DNA of 64,000 nucleotides. Origin: Gemmatimonas sp. Its GTDB lineage: Bacteria > Gemmatimonadota > Gemmatimonadetes > Gemmatimonadales > Gemmatimonadaceae. The notes under the pieces are model-generated. The model was given only the letters and a program-made list of their open reading frames with translations, was not told the DNA's origin and did not search any database. Both the position numbers and the translations under genes were made by a program. Positions within the stretch are counted from its first letter, which is position 1. Every line of letters begins with the position of its first letter. Where the stretch lies: assembly GCF_027531815.1 (NCBI RefSeq), contig NZ_JAPZSK010000002.1:186001-250000 (forward strand), written 5' to 3'. Positions 9,097-17,211 of this stretch are shown here, piece after piece.

Positions 9097-9927
9097 ATGC
9101 TCGCCACCCTCAACACGGTGCTCGCGCTGTTCAGCGAGCGCACCCCCGAGCTCGCTGCGCTCGACATCGCCGAGCGACTGGGGCGGCCCCGCAGTTCGGT
9201 CTACCGGCTGCTCCGCACCTTCGAGCAGGCCGGGTTTCTCGATTATGACGAGCGCTCCGGTCGGTATCGGCTGGGGATCCGCCTGGCCGCGCTTGGCGCA
9301 CTCGCCCAGCAATCCTCGCCGCTCCAGCGGGCGTTGCATCCGGTCCTGATCCGTCTTGCCCGCGATTCGGGCGAGTGCGCCACGCTGGTTGTTCGGTCCG
9401 GTGCCATCGCGACCACGGTCGACATCGTCTACGCGCCGCAGCCGCTGGTGGTGCCGGGCGTGCTCGGGGGCCATCCGCCTTTGCACGCCTCCGCCGGTGG
9501 CAAGGTGCTCACGGCGTGGCTCGCCGGCGGGGAGCGGCGCGCGCTGCTGGGGGAGACGCTGACGCGCTACACGGCCGCGACCATCACCGACCTGCCGACG
9601 CTCATGGAGCAGCTCGACGAGGTCCGGCGGTCGGGGGTCGCCATCGCCCGCGGGGAGTGGTACGCCGACGTGTACGGTATGGGCGCGCCCGTGTGGGATC
9701 ACACCGGGGGGGCCGCCGCCGCCGTCACCATTGGCTTTCCCTCGGTGCGTGCCGGCGCCGCACGGCTGCGCCAGCTGCAGCCGCTCGTGGCGCGGGCTGG
9801 CGCCGAGGGGACGGCCGTATTGGGCGGGACGCCACGGGTGACCGATGTGGAGGAGGCGCCGGCCCCGGTTGGGGCGTTGCCGCACCGGTCCGTGGCGTCA
9901 GATCGTCGCCGTCGCCGGCGCGACTGA
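9097..9927 (+). CDS. IclR-family transcriptional regulator
   Basis: 276 residues. The N-terminal winged helix-turn-helix starts almost at the first residue (LDIAERLGRPRSSVYRLLRTF, then GFLDYDERSGRYRLG). The C-terminal effector-binding domain is recognisable by HASAGGKVLTAWL and by the late block RSGVAIARGEWYADVYGMGAPVWD. IclR proteins sense small organic acids or aromatics and control neighbouring catabolic genes; the upstream P450 is the obvious candidate target. The last 35 residues are low-complexity and Arg-rich (SDRRRRRRD), beyond the usual domain end, and the stop codon lies in a 13-bp tandem repeat, so the tail may be a recent extension. Confidence 0.93.
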   Translation: MLATLNTVLALFSERTPELAALDIAERLGRPRSSVYRLLRTFEQAGFLDYDERSGRYRLGIRLAALGALAQQSSPLQRALHPVLIRLARDSGECATLVVRSGAIATTVDIVYAPQPLVVPGVLGGHPPLHASAGGKVLTAWLAGGERRALLGETLTRYTAATITDLPTLMEQLDEVRRSGVAIARGEWYADVYGMGAPVWDHTGGAAAAVTIGFPSVRAGAARLRQLQPLVARAGAEGTAVLGGTPRVTDVEEAPAPVGALPHRSVASDRRRRRRD

Positions 9928-9964
9928 GTCGCGCACCAGAGTCGCGCATCAGAGTCGCGCGGCG
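9926..9964. repeat. 13-bp tandem repeat, three copies
   Basis: GAGTCGCGCACCA, GAGTCGCGCATCA and GAGTCGCGCGGCG follow each other without a gap, and a fourth, weaker unit begins at 9965. The array starts in the stop codon of the IclR gene. No function is evident; replication slippage is the simplest origin. Confidence 0.7.
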
Positions 9965-10376
9965 GAGTCCGACGCGGGCCGTCCCGCCCGGGAGACGCGT
10001 GCGCCGCCGCGAAAGACGACGCACGCGCGGCCCCCGGGTCGCCCGTTGCTGGGCGATGGGAGGAGGTCCCGCGTCTTGTGTTGCGGCAGTGAGTCATTGT
10101 GTTGCGTTGATGCAACTTTCGCGGTGTGCGCTGCGCCGTCGCCATAGCCCCCCCGTGGCGTCCGAATTCACCGTCGGGCAATCCATCCAGAAACGCGGCA
10201 AGCGCCAATAAATCAAGGTCTTGCGTGGGGAGTGCCATGATCAGCCGGCTGCGTGCACGCCGGCGCGTCGGCGGCGGTTGGTGTCGGGTATGGACCGGCG
10301 CGTTATTTGCGAGGGTGGAAAGTGTGGCGCTCATCCAACTGCGTCACGTGGTCCCCCCAATAACGGAGCAAGCATT
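9965..10376. other. Intergenic stretch without a convincing gene
   Basis: Open frames here have unbalanced, Arg/Pro-rich composition and no ribosome site, so none is called. A small hairpin (GTTGC-N6-GCAAC) lies near 10104-10119. The last 15 bases hold the ribosome site GGAG (10365-10368) of the next gene. Confidence 0.5.
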
Positions 10377-11123
10377 GTGAACAAGCATGTCACGAGATTG
10401 GCCGCGGCCCCCTTCGCCATCCTGGCGCTGGCCGCGTGCGCCGCAGACACCCCAGCCGCTCCGGAGATGGAGCTCGTGGGCCCGGCGTTCAGCGTTTCAA
10501 ATGATGTGGGATTCAACGCGATCACGAATACTGCCGGCTTCGGGACCGGTGACATGGCCGTGATTGGTGTCACTGGCAGGCCGAACGCGATCCAGGTGCG
10601 GTATGCCGACGGCTCGCAGTGGTGCCGTTCGAACGGCCCCGGCGACGACCCGGGCGCGGGGAGCCTGCGCGCAATCTACGAGGACGCGAACGGCAATCCC
10701 GCGGCGCTCGCCTACATGGGCTCCGCGCTCAAGGTGTACAGCCGCATCGCGACGGTCGGCAACTTCGTGTGCCAGAACCTGAACGCGAAGGTCGGGGGAG
10801 ACGATATCAAGCTTGGTCAACTGGACCTTACGGTGGAGTGGCCGTTTGTGTATGTCGTGCAGAACGAAGCGAACGGACGCGTCGAGTTCCGGAGGAACGG
10901 TATTGCCGGCCCCATCATCGGCCGTACGAACGGCAATGGCATTGGCGCAGGCGACAACGGCAAGCTCATCGCCGGATGGATCGGTTCCGATGGCAAGCCC
11001 TACGCCCTGATTGGCCGCGGCAACGCCACCAACGGCGAATATCGCGTCATCACGCCGACGTTCGTGCAGCCGCCTGGCGTTGGCTTTTTCCCCGTGAACA
11101 CGGTCGGCCGCGTCGTGCACTGA
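10377..11123 (+). CDS. Secreted lipoprotein of unknown function
   Basis: 248 residues from a GTG at 10377, chosen because GGAG lies 8 nt upstream and a lipoprotein signal (VNKHVTRLAAAPFAILALAA, then Cys) follows at once. After the lipobox (ALAAC) comes a Pro/Ala linker and a body of about 200 residues rich in Gly, Asn and Val with repeated blocks of similar tone (TGRPNAIQVRYADGSQWC, NGNGIGAGDNGKLIAGWIGS). The spacing of such blocks suggests a beta-propeller or beta-sandwich, but I do not recognise the family. A strong hairpin follows the stop, so it is probably monocistronic. Confidence 0.8.
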   Translation: MNKHVTRLAAAPFAILALAACAADTPAAPEMELVGPAFSVSNDVGFNAITNTAGFGTGDMAVIGVTGRPNAIQVRYADGSQWCRSNGPGDDPGAGSLRAIYEDANGNPAALAYMGSALKVYSRIATVGNFVCQNLNAKVGGDDIKLGQLDLTVEWPFVYVVQNEANGRVEFRRNGIAGPIIGRTNGNGIGAGDNGKLIAGWIGSDGKPYALIGRGNATNGEYRVITPTFVQPPGVGFFPVNTVGRVVH

Positions 11124-11153
11124 GCGCGCCGCGCCGGCTCACGGCGCAGGACG

Positions 11154-11180
11154 GAGGGCCGCCCTGTCGGGGCGGCCCTC
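11154..11180 (+). terminator. Perfect 11-bp stem hairpin after the lipoprotein gene
   Basis: GAGGGCCGCCC, a 5-nt loop, then GGGCGGCCCTC. The stem is perfect and very GC-rich but is not followed by a T-run, so termination would be of the hairpin-only or Rho-assisted kind. Confidence 0.6.
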
Positions 11181-11257
11181 ACCCGGTCGCCCGCCAGGGC
11201 GAGGTGGCGGGGATGAGCCGTACGCCATTCCGGTAGCGCAATACCGTCACCCCAACC

Positions 11258-11989
11258 ATGCGGACCATGCGATTGCGAATCTCTCTCCTTGTCGGCTCGT
11301 TGCTCCTGGCGTCCAGTGCGCTCGAGGCCCAGGGCGGTTTCTTCACCTCCGGCACGCCCGATCAGGGCGGCGGCTTCCGTATCCGGCGGGAAGGCTCAGA
11401 CCGCGAAGTGCTCTACGGCACCCGGACCAGCCTGGCGGATTGCCGACCGGGGAACGGCTGCCAGTCATCGGCCGATGCGTCGGGGTTCCACAGCGTCGGG
11501 TACCAGCCGTTCTCCATTGCCTACACCGCCAGCGCCGGTGGGTCCATGTCGCTGGGCTGGGACGCGTTCGGCACTGCCAGCTACGCGCTCGCCAACACGG
11601 GCAACACCTTCAGCGCCATCATGTTCAATGTGAAGGGGTTCGGCACCAGCGAGTTCGTCGGACTGCGCAACGTCCTGTTCAACGGGCTCGCAATCCCTGC
11701 GCTCGGCGATTTCACCTCCACGGGCACCGACAGCTATTTCGCCTTCTCCGGCGTAAACGCCGCGAGCGACTTCACGATCACCGGTGAACTGGCGTTCGGT
11801 ACGGCCGGGGGGAGCAACCCGGAGGGACAGCGGTTCGGGTTCTTCTACGGCAACTGCAACAACACGCAGGGAACGGCCTGCGTGCCGCTCCCCACGGCCG
11901 CCGTCCCGGAACCGGCCTCCGCGGCGCTGCTGGCCGCCGGGCTTGCCGGCCTGCTGGCCGTCGGTCGCCGTCGTCGCGTGACGGCATGA
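11258..11989 (+). CDS. PEP-CTERM sorted exported protein
   Basis: 243 residues. The N-terminal signal peptide is LRISLLVGSLLLASSALEAQ. The C-terminus is the classic PEP-CTERM tripartite signal: VPEPAS, a transmembrane stretch (AALLAAGLAGLLAVG) and a basic end (RRRRVTA). Proteins with this tail are processed by exosortase and delivered to the surface or extracellular matrix. The body is Gly/Ser/Thr-rich with two Cys pairs (CRPGNGC and CNNTQGTAC). The exosortase and its partner genes are not in this window. An in-frame ATG three codons later is an alternative start. Downstream lies a terminator-like hairpin. Confidence 0.88.
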   Translation: MRTMRLRISLLVGSLLLASSALEAQGGFFTSGTPDQGGGFRIRREGSDREVLYGTRTSLADCRPGNGCQSSADASGFHSVGYQPFSIAYTASAGGSMSLGWDAFGTASYALANTGNTFSAIMFNVKGFGTSEFVGLRNVLFNGLAIPALGDFTSTGTDSYFAFSGVNAASDFTITGELAFGTAGGSNPEGQRFGFFYGNCNNTQGTACVPLPTAAVPEPASAALLAAGLAGLLAVGRRRRVTA

Positions 11990-12040
11990 ACCGGTGGTCG
12001 GCGCGGTTCGCGCCCTGAGCACTCCGCGCTGATGCACAAA

Positions 12041-12074
12041 TCGGCGCCCCCGCCAGACTCGGTGGGGGCGCCGA
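12041..12074 (+). terminator. 11-bp stem hairpin after the PEP-CTERM gene
   Basis: TCGGCGCCCCC, a 12-nt loop, then GGGGGCGCCGA form a perfect stem. There is no T-run, but the position 50 nt past the stop suits a terminator. Confidence 0.55.
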
Positions 12075-12224
12075 CGCGTTTCCGGACGTGGCGCCCTGCG
12101 CGAGCGGTGCGCGCACCACGGGTAGGGGCACGGCGCCGGCTGCGTGTCTCCCGCATGGTCTGGCCGATCGCCGTGGCCGCGAGCCCCACACGTTGCCCTG
12201 TCCATTCGCTCCCTGGAGGTCCAA

Positions 12225-13346
12225 ATGTCGATGAGGCGCCGCGTCCCGGTGTCACGAATGCTGCGTATTGGCGGTGCCCTGCTCGGGGTGGCCCTCGTCG
12301 GTGCCGCCTGTGGCGCCTCCGGCGGTCCGGCCGCGCCCGCACCACCGGACGCCACACCACCGGCTGCCCCATCCCCGGCTGCCGGCCCCACGCCCGAGGC
12401 GATCGCCGCCGCCAAGGCGTACAGCACGTCGATGGGCGGCCAGACGTTCCTCGTGTTGCATCGTGGGCAGCTGCTCGACGAGTCGTATACGAACGGCGGA
12501 AGCGCCGACCGCATCCAACTGCTCGCCAGTGCCACCAAGGGCTTCACCGGCATGCTGGGAGCGATCGCCGCGGCCGACGGGCTGTTCGACCTCGATGAGC
12601 CAGTGGCACAACGCGCAATCACCGAATGGCGCGGTGATGCCATGAAGTCCCGCATCACCTATCGGCACTTGCTCACCATGACGAGCGGGCTCCGCGAACT
12701 GAACGATCTGTCCGGGTGGCTCGATTACCTGCCGGCACCCGTGGATTATCCGGGCGGCAGCACGTTCGTCTACAGCGGCGATCCCAACATCTTCGGCCTG
12801 GCGCTCGAGCGTCGACTCGGCGGCGAAGCCGTCGTGGACTACCTGGCGCGGCGCCTGCTGCAGCCGCTGGGCATCACCTCGCTGCGCTGGGCCTCGAACT
12901 TCACCGACGGCCGCCCCAACCTGTCGGGCAGTGCGTACGTGACCGCGCGCGACTGGGCGAAGTTCGGCGAGTTCATTCGCCTCACCATGGTTTCACGGTG
13001 GACCGGTCCCGTCATCCTGCCGCGCCCGTTCTTCGACCAGGTGTTCAGGGGTAATCCGGCGCACCCCGCCTACGGCTTCTACTGGTGGCTCAAGAAGCCG
13101 GTGCCCACGGCGCTGGCGGCGACGATCGACGCGAACAACAAGCGGCAATACTCGCTGCAGATCAAGCCGATTGTCGATCAGCCGATGATCCCGGACGACT
13201 TCGTGATGGCCAAAGGGGCCTATGGGCAGCAGTTGTACGTGATCCCCTCCCTCGAACTGACCGTCGTGCGCAACGGGCCGGCCCAGCGGAACAACTTCGA
13301 CGATGTGGAGTTCCTGACGCGGCTGCTCACGGGGTTCCGGCGTTGA
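12225..13346 (+). CDS. Beta-lactamase-fold serine hydrolase, lipoprotein
   Basis: 373 residues from the ATG at 12225; GGAGGT stands 4 nt upstream, and a second ATG at 12231 would have a more usual spacing of 10. The signal region ends in VALVGAAC, a lipobox. A Pro/Ala-rich linker precedes the hydrolase domain. The nucleophile motif is SATK in LLASATKGFTGM, the class C-type Tyr block is probably YSGDPN, and a late block is HPAYGFYWWL. This domain (family S12/beta-lactamase-related) includes D,D-peptidases, esterases and amidases; the actual substrate is unknown. The gene ends 7 nt from a convergent gene, so the two share a tight terminator region. Confidence 0.88.
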   Translation: MSMRRRVPVSRMLRIGGALLGVALVGAACGASGGPAAPAPPDATPPAAPSPAAGPTPEAIAAAKAYSTSMGGQTFLVLHRGQLLDESYTNGGSADRIQLLASATKGFTGMLGAIAAADGLFDLDEPVAQRAITEWRGDAMKSRITYRHLLTMTSGLRELNDLSGWLDYLPAPVDYPGGSTFVYSGDPNIFGLALERRLGGEAVVDYLARRLLQPLGITSLRWASNFTDGRPNLSGSAYVTARDWAKFGEFIRLTMVSRWTGPVILPRPFFDQVFRGNPAHPAYGFYWWLKKPVPTALAATIDANNKRQYSLQIKPIVDQPMIPDDFVMAKGAYGQQLYVIPSLELTVVRNGPAQRNNFDDVEFLTRLLTGFRR

Positions 13347-13353
13347 GGTCGCG

Positions 13354-14715
13354 CTACGCCCCCACGAGGTTCTTGCGCGGGTCGATGATGCGCAGCACGC
13401 CGTCGATGCCGGGCTGATTGAACCCCTTGAACCCCTCGTTGCGCTCGAGGTTCTCGAGGTGCGAGCCAATGGCCCCGTTCAGTCGGAAGTCCTCCGCCTG
13501 TTCGGCGGTCACCAGCCCCGCCCGCTCCAATGCGTCCACCCGGGCGGGATCCACGGCCCACCACTCACCTTCGGTGAGCGCCTGATACAGGTGCGGGAAG
13601 TCGGAGAATGGCGGCATAAACGACACCCCGGCCTGCTCCAGCCGCGTCTGCATGCGCACGTGGTCGTACATGCACTCGAGATGGTTGATGCCCGCCTCGA
13701 ACACCGACTCGCCATGCAGGGCACACCAGAGCCCTGCGCGACGCAGGAACGGCAATGGCGCGAGGTGGAGATGCGCGAAGTCGATATCGAGCTCCTCCGG
13801 GGCGAGGTCGATGTCGGCGAAAATCACGCTGCCGAGCGCCGGCTGCTCGAGAATCTGTGACCCCCACCCGGCCGCGTGCCCGGCGTAGAAGAGTTCGCGG
13901 CACTCGAACCCCAGCGTCTCCAGCACCCCGACGCACCGGTGGAACCACTCGCGCGTGCTGTCGTAGGTGTGATGATCCTGGTTGGCCCAGCCAATGCCAT
14001 GCGCATCCTGCCGCGCCTTCTGCACGCGCCCGGCGCGGCACCGCGTCTCCCAGTACTCGCGCTCGGCGCGCAGCCACAGCCAGCACGCCCACGACGCGCC
14101 GAGCCCGCCCACCGCGGCGCCCACCAGCGCGTCCGTGTGATCGTACCCGCGCCCCAGGTCATCGAACGCCCGACGACGCGCCCGGAAGGCCTGCAGCGCC
14201 AGCCGTGACTCGCGCAGCGTCACCGCCGACACCGCCTCCGGGGCAAAGCCGGTCGATCCGCGCCGTTCAATGGCCCAACACTCCACACCGTCGGCAGACC
14301 ACGCCAGTACACGGCGAAACGGGGCGTGCAACGCGCCGTCCACCGGCACTGCCAGCCCCTGCGCCGTCAGGAACTCGTGCACGTACTCGACCTTGAAGCC
14401 AAGCCCCGCGCGCTCGGCGCCCGTGAGCACCGCAGGAAAGAGCCCGGTCGGATTGCGCAGGACCTCGGGATGCGCGCCCTCGGCCACCCATCCGGCCGCG
14501 CGGAACGCCGCGGCTTCGGCGTGATCGACGACCGCGACGAAGTCGAGGATGTCGAGGAGGCGAACGCCGATGTCGTCGAGCAAGCGCGCCGCGAAGGCCG
14601 CACAACCGGGCACCCGGGCCAGCCGGTCGTCGAGGGCGCGCCGGACGACCGCGGCGGCGTCGGGCTGTACGGTCCACGTCCGGTCGGCGTGGGCGGGGCG
14701 GGCAGGGGCGGGCAT
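13354..14715 (-). CDS. Uncharacterised 453-aa cytosolic protein
   Basis: 453 residues with balanced composition and no signal peptide or membrane segment; I do not recognise the family. Conserved-looking blocks include DHAEAAAFRAAGW, YVHEFLTAQGL, NQDHHTYDSTREWFHRCV, FADIDLAPEELDIDFAHLH and a C-terminal FKGFNQPGIDGVLRIIDPR. The several His/Asp/Glu-containing blocks could form a metal site, but that is a guess. It is divergent from an FAD-linked 2-hydroxyacid dehydrogenase, and a near-perfect 26-bp palindrome lies between the two starts, so they are probably controlled together and may act in one pathway of hydroxy- or oxo-acid breakdown. Confidence 0.8.
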   Translation of the reverse strand: MPAPARPAHADRTWTVQPDAAAVVRRALDDRLARVPGCAAFAARLLDDIGVRLLDILDFVAVVDHAEAAAFRAAGWVAEGAHPEVLRNPTGLFPAVLTGAERAGLGFKVEYVHEFLTAQGLAVPVDGALHAPFRRVLAWSADGVECWAIERRGSTGFAPEAVSAVTLRESRLALQAFRARRRAFDDLGRGYDHTDALVGAAVGGLGASWACWLWLRAEREYWETRCRAGRVQKARQDAHGIGWANQDHHTYDSTREWFHRCVGVLETLGFECRELFYAGHAAGWGSQILEQPALGSVIFADIDLAPEELDIDFAHLHLAPLPFLRRAGLWCALHGESVFEAGINHLECMYDHVRMQTRLEQAGVSFMPPFSDFPHLYQALTEGEWWAVDPARVDALERAGLVTAEQAEDFRLNGAIGSHLENLERNEGFKGFNQPGIDGVLRIIDPRKNLVGA

Positions 14716-14760
14716 GCGGGGGTCCGGTCAGGGGCGGTTGGCGTCCGCTCGCGCGGCGGA

Positions 14761-14786
14761 GTTATCATAACAGCTGTGATGATAAC
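14761..14786. promoter_or_regulatory. Near-perfect 26-bp palindrome between divergent genes
   Basis: The left half is GTTATCATAACAG and the right half CTGTGATGATAAC; 24 of 26 positions are self-complementary, with one mismatched pair. It lies 45 nt from the start at 14715 and 27 nt from the start at 14814, and its AT-rich arms stand out from GC-rich surroundings. This is the form expected of an operator for a dimeric regulator controlling both genes. The regulator itself is not next to it. Confidence 0.75.
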
Positions 14787-14813
14787 CAGCCATCCCCACT
14801 GGCCCATCGGTCC

Positions 14814-16199
14814 ATGAGTGTCTCCCCCGCGCCGGTCGAGGCCGCGATCGCCGACCTGCGTCGCCAGCTCGGTGACCGCCTGTCCACCAGCGAGTCCGTA
14901 CGCGATCTCCACAGCCACGACGAGTCGTGGCACGCGCCCCACCGACCGGACGCGGTGGTCTTTCCGGAGTCCACCGAGGAGGTGGCCACGGTCGTGCGGG
15001 TGTGCGCCGCGCATGGCGTTCCCGTGGTCGCGTACGGCACCGGAACGGCGCTCGAAGGTGGCGTGATTCCGGAGCGCGGTGGCGTGGTCGTCAGTCTGCA
15101 ACGCCTCGACCGGGTGTTGCGGGTGAGCGCCGAGGATCTCGATGCGACGGTGCAGGCCGGCGTCACGCACGAAACGCTGAACGCGCAGCTGCGTGATCTT
15201 GGCCTGTTCTTTCCGATCGATCCGGGTGCCGACTGCTCGTTGGGCGGCATGGCGGCCACACGCGCGTCCGGTACGAACGCCGTGCGCTATGGCACGATGC
15301 GCGAGAACGTGCTCGGGCTCACGGTCGTGCTGGCCGACGGCCGCCTCGTGCGCACCGCCCGTCGCGCCCGAAAATCCTCCGCCGGCTACGATCTCACGCG
15401 CCTGTTCGTGGGCAGCGAGGGGACACTCGGCATCATCACCGAGGTCACCGTGCGCCTCTGCGGGGTGCCGGAGACGGTCGCCGCGGCGGTGTGCTCCTTC
15501 GACTCGTTGGCGGGGGCCGTCAACACGGTCATCCGCACCATCCAGCTTGGTGTCCCCATCGCGCGCGTCGAACTGCTCGATGACGTGCAGATGGACGCCG
15601 TCAACCGGTACTCGGGGCTCACGCACCCGGTGCAGGACACGCTCTTTCTCGAGTTTCACGGGTCGGCATCGTCGGTGCGGGAAGACGCCGAGGTGGTGCA
15701 GCAGATCGCCGCGGAACTGGGCGGCGGCGCGTTCGCCTGGGCCGCCGGCCACGAGGAGCGCCGGGCGCTCTGGGCGGCGCGTCATGACGCGGCCTACGCC
15801 ACCAAGGCGCTGCGCCCCGGGTGTGGCCTGTGGGCGACTGATGTGTGTGTGCCGATCTCGCGGCTGGCGGAGTGCATTCTCGAGACCAAGCAGGATTTGC
15901 GCGAAAGCTTTCTCGTGGCGCCGCTCATCGGCCACGTGGGCGACGGCAACTTCCACCTCGGCTTGCTCGTGCGGCGCGATGATCCGCGGGAAGTGGCCGA
16001 GGCGGAGCGGTTGCACGACCGGCTCGTGCAGCGCGCGCTGGCGATGGACGGCACCTGCACCGGCGAGCACGGCGTCGGCACGGGGAAGGCGCGCTACCTC
16101 GCGGCCGAGCATGGGGACGCCCTTGATGTGATGCGCGCCATCAAGCAGGCGCTCGACCCGCTCGGCATCATGAACCCGGGGAAGGTGCTGCCCCCGTAG
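14814..16199 (+). CDS. FAD-linked D-2-hydroxyacid (D-lactate/glycolate-type) dehydrogenase
   Basis: 461 residues, full length for the LDHD/GlcD family. The FAD-binding PCMH domain spans roughly residues 35-215 (PDAVVFPESTEEVATVVRVC; VAYGTGTALEGG; DPGADCSLGGMAATRASGTN; FVGSEGTLGIITEVTV). The C-terminal cap carries GHVGDGNFH and GEHGVGTGK, the His-rich blocks that hold substrate and metal. It would oxidise a D-2-hydroxyacid to the 2-oxoacid and pass electrons to an acceptor. It lacks the Fe-S domain of long dehydrogenases. It stands alone on the plus strand and faces the unknown 453-aa gene across a palindrome. D-lactate is the default guess; D-2-hydroxyglutarate or glycolate remain possible. 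Confidence 0.93.
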   Translation: MSVSPAPVEAAIADLRRQLGDRLSTSESVRDLHSHDESWHAPHRPDAVVFPESTEEVATVVRVCAAHGVPVVAYGTGTALEGGVIPERGGVVVSLQRLDRVLRVSAEDLDATVQAGVTHETLNAQLRDLGLFFPIDPGADCSLGGMAATRASGTNAVRYGTMRENVLGLTVVLADGRLVRTARRARKSSAGYDLTRLFVGSEGTLGIITEVTVRLCGVPETVAAAVCSFDSLAGAVNTVIRTIQLGVPIARVELLDDVQMDAVNRYSGLTHPVQDTLFLEFHGSASSVREDAEVVQQIAAELGGGAFAWAAGHEERRALWAARHDAAYATKALRPGCGLWATDVCVPISRLAECILETKQDLRESFLVAPLIGHVGDGNFHLGLLVRRDDPREVAEAERLHDRLVQRALAMDGTCTGEHGVGTGKARYLAAEHGDALDVMRAIKQALDPLGIMNPGKVLPP

Positions 16200-16416
16200 T
16201 CGGGCGCCACCCGTCTTGGGTCGGCACCCGTGCCAGCCGTTGTCGGGGCTGGCGACGGACCGCCGTTCGCGGACTGCCCTCCGCGCCGTCGCATGCGGCG
16301 CGGGCGGCACGCGTCTCCCTCGCGTGTCACCCTCGAGTGTCGGAACCCGGCCATATGCTTCGGGGGCAATGGTCATTGGTGCTCCCCGACGCGGCGAAAT
16401 GCCCGAGGTCCCATTC

Positions 16417-16914
16417 ATGGTGATGCGCACGCTGCTTGGCGTATTGGTGCTGCTGCTGGTGTGTGGTGTGAATCCCGTGGCCCCTTTTGAGGAGTGGCAG
16501 AGCTGCCGCATCATCCGCATCGTCGACGGCGACACCGTGGACTGCGACGCGCAGCGCATTCGGCTGCTGCTCATCGACACCCCCGAGCGCGATCTGCCCC
16601 CCTTCGGCGCCCAGACCGCGGCCGCCCTGGAGCAGCTCATCCCCGTGGGGAGCGTGGGGCGGATCGAATTCGACGTGCGCCGCTCCGACCGGTACAATCG
16701 CACGCTGGCCTACCTGCACACCAAGCGCGGCGTGTTCGTGAACGAAGCGCTCACGCGCGCCGGGTATGCCGTGCCGGCGGTCTACCCACCCAACGTGCGT
16801 CATGTGGAGCGCATCCGCGCGGCCCCCGAGCAGGCCACGGAGGTGCGCGCCGGGTTGTGGACCGTTGACGGTTTTGCCCGCCTGCCTGGGGAGGCGCGGG
16901 CGGGTCGCTGTTGA
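16417..16914 (+). CDS. Staphylococcal-nuclease-like exported nuclease, copy 1
   Basis: 165 residues. The ATG at 16417 is chosen because GAGGT lies 7 nt upstream and the same site and spacing occur in the paralogue at 28305. A short hydrophobic leader (TLLGVLVLLLVCG) ends in a possible lipobox, then the SNase domain follows: RIVDGDTVDC, RIRLLLIDTPERD, FDVRRSDRYNRTLAYL and GVFVNEALTRAGYA. The positions of Arg, Asp, Glu and the second Arg match the calcium-dependent thermonuclease active site. It would cut DNA or RNA outside the cytoplasm. The product is closely similar to the one encoded at 28305 over its whole length. A tRNA-Leu 3' relic begins 12 nt after its stop. Confidence 0.9.
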   Translation: MVMRTLLGVLVLLLVCGVNPVAPFEEWQSCRIIRIVDGDTVDCDAQRIRLLLIDTPERDLPPFGAQTAAALEQLIPVGSVGRIEFDVRRSDRYNRTLAYLHTKRGVFVNEALTRAGYAVPAVYPPNVRHVERIRAAPEQATEVRAGLWTVDGFARLPGEARAGRC

Positions 16915-16925
16915 GCCCCGTTGCA

Positions 16926-16978
16926 TGCGGGCGCCCGGACTTGAACCGGGACGGATTACCCCACAGCTCCCCGGGCTA
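16926..16978 (-). repeat. Relic of a tRNA-Leu-like 3' half (old attachment site), relic 1
   Basis: Read on the minus strand it ends in a T-arm (CCCGG-TTCAAGT-CCGGG) and an acceptor end, preceded by a degraded anticodon arm around AGCTCCCCGGGCT. The 5' half of the tRNA is missing and replaced by other DNA. It matches the relic at 32638 and the intact tRNA-Leu at 57087 in layout and orientation. It is the kind of displaced 3' half left by an integrated element. Confidence 0.6.
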
Positions 16979-17043
16979 GAACGCTGGGAAGTGCAGGGGG
17001 CTAATCAGAGGGGCGCGAGACGGCAGAAGGGGGCAGGTCAGGG

Positions 17044-17115
17044 CGGTAGGACAGTCGGTACAACAGTCGGTACAACAGTCGGCACAACAGTCGGTACAAC
17101 AGTCGGTACAACAGC
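17044..17115. repeat. 12-bp tandem repeats of the GTACAACA type, six units
   Basis: Units run CGGTAGGACAGT, then CGGTACAACAGT (twice), CGGCACAACAGT, CGGTACAACAGT and CGGTACAACAGC. The same 12-bp rhythm and the core GTACAACA recur at both ends of the 32.7-57.1 kb island. Here the array follows tRNA relic 1 by about 65 nt, as it follows relic 3 at the island's left end. Confidence 0.75.
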
Positions 17116-17211
17116 ACTCGGCGCTCCGCAGTCGGCTCGGTCATCCGCTCCCCGCCGACACCTTCCTTGTCGTGCCACTCCACCTGAAGTACGTTGATGA
17201 CCGTGCCCGCG

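Noticed and set aside
14716-16703. Minus-strand open frame across the FAD dehydrogenase and nuclease
   Set aside because: Shadow of two real plus-strand genes; no recognisable domain outside overlap with the 453-aa gene.
17044-17115. Regular 12-bp repeats as a CRISPR array
   Set aside because: No unique spacers, unit far too short, no cas genes; they are contiguous iterons.
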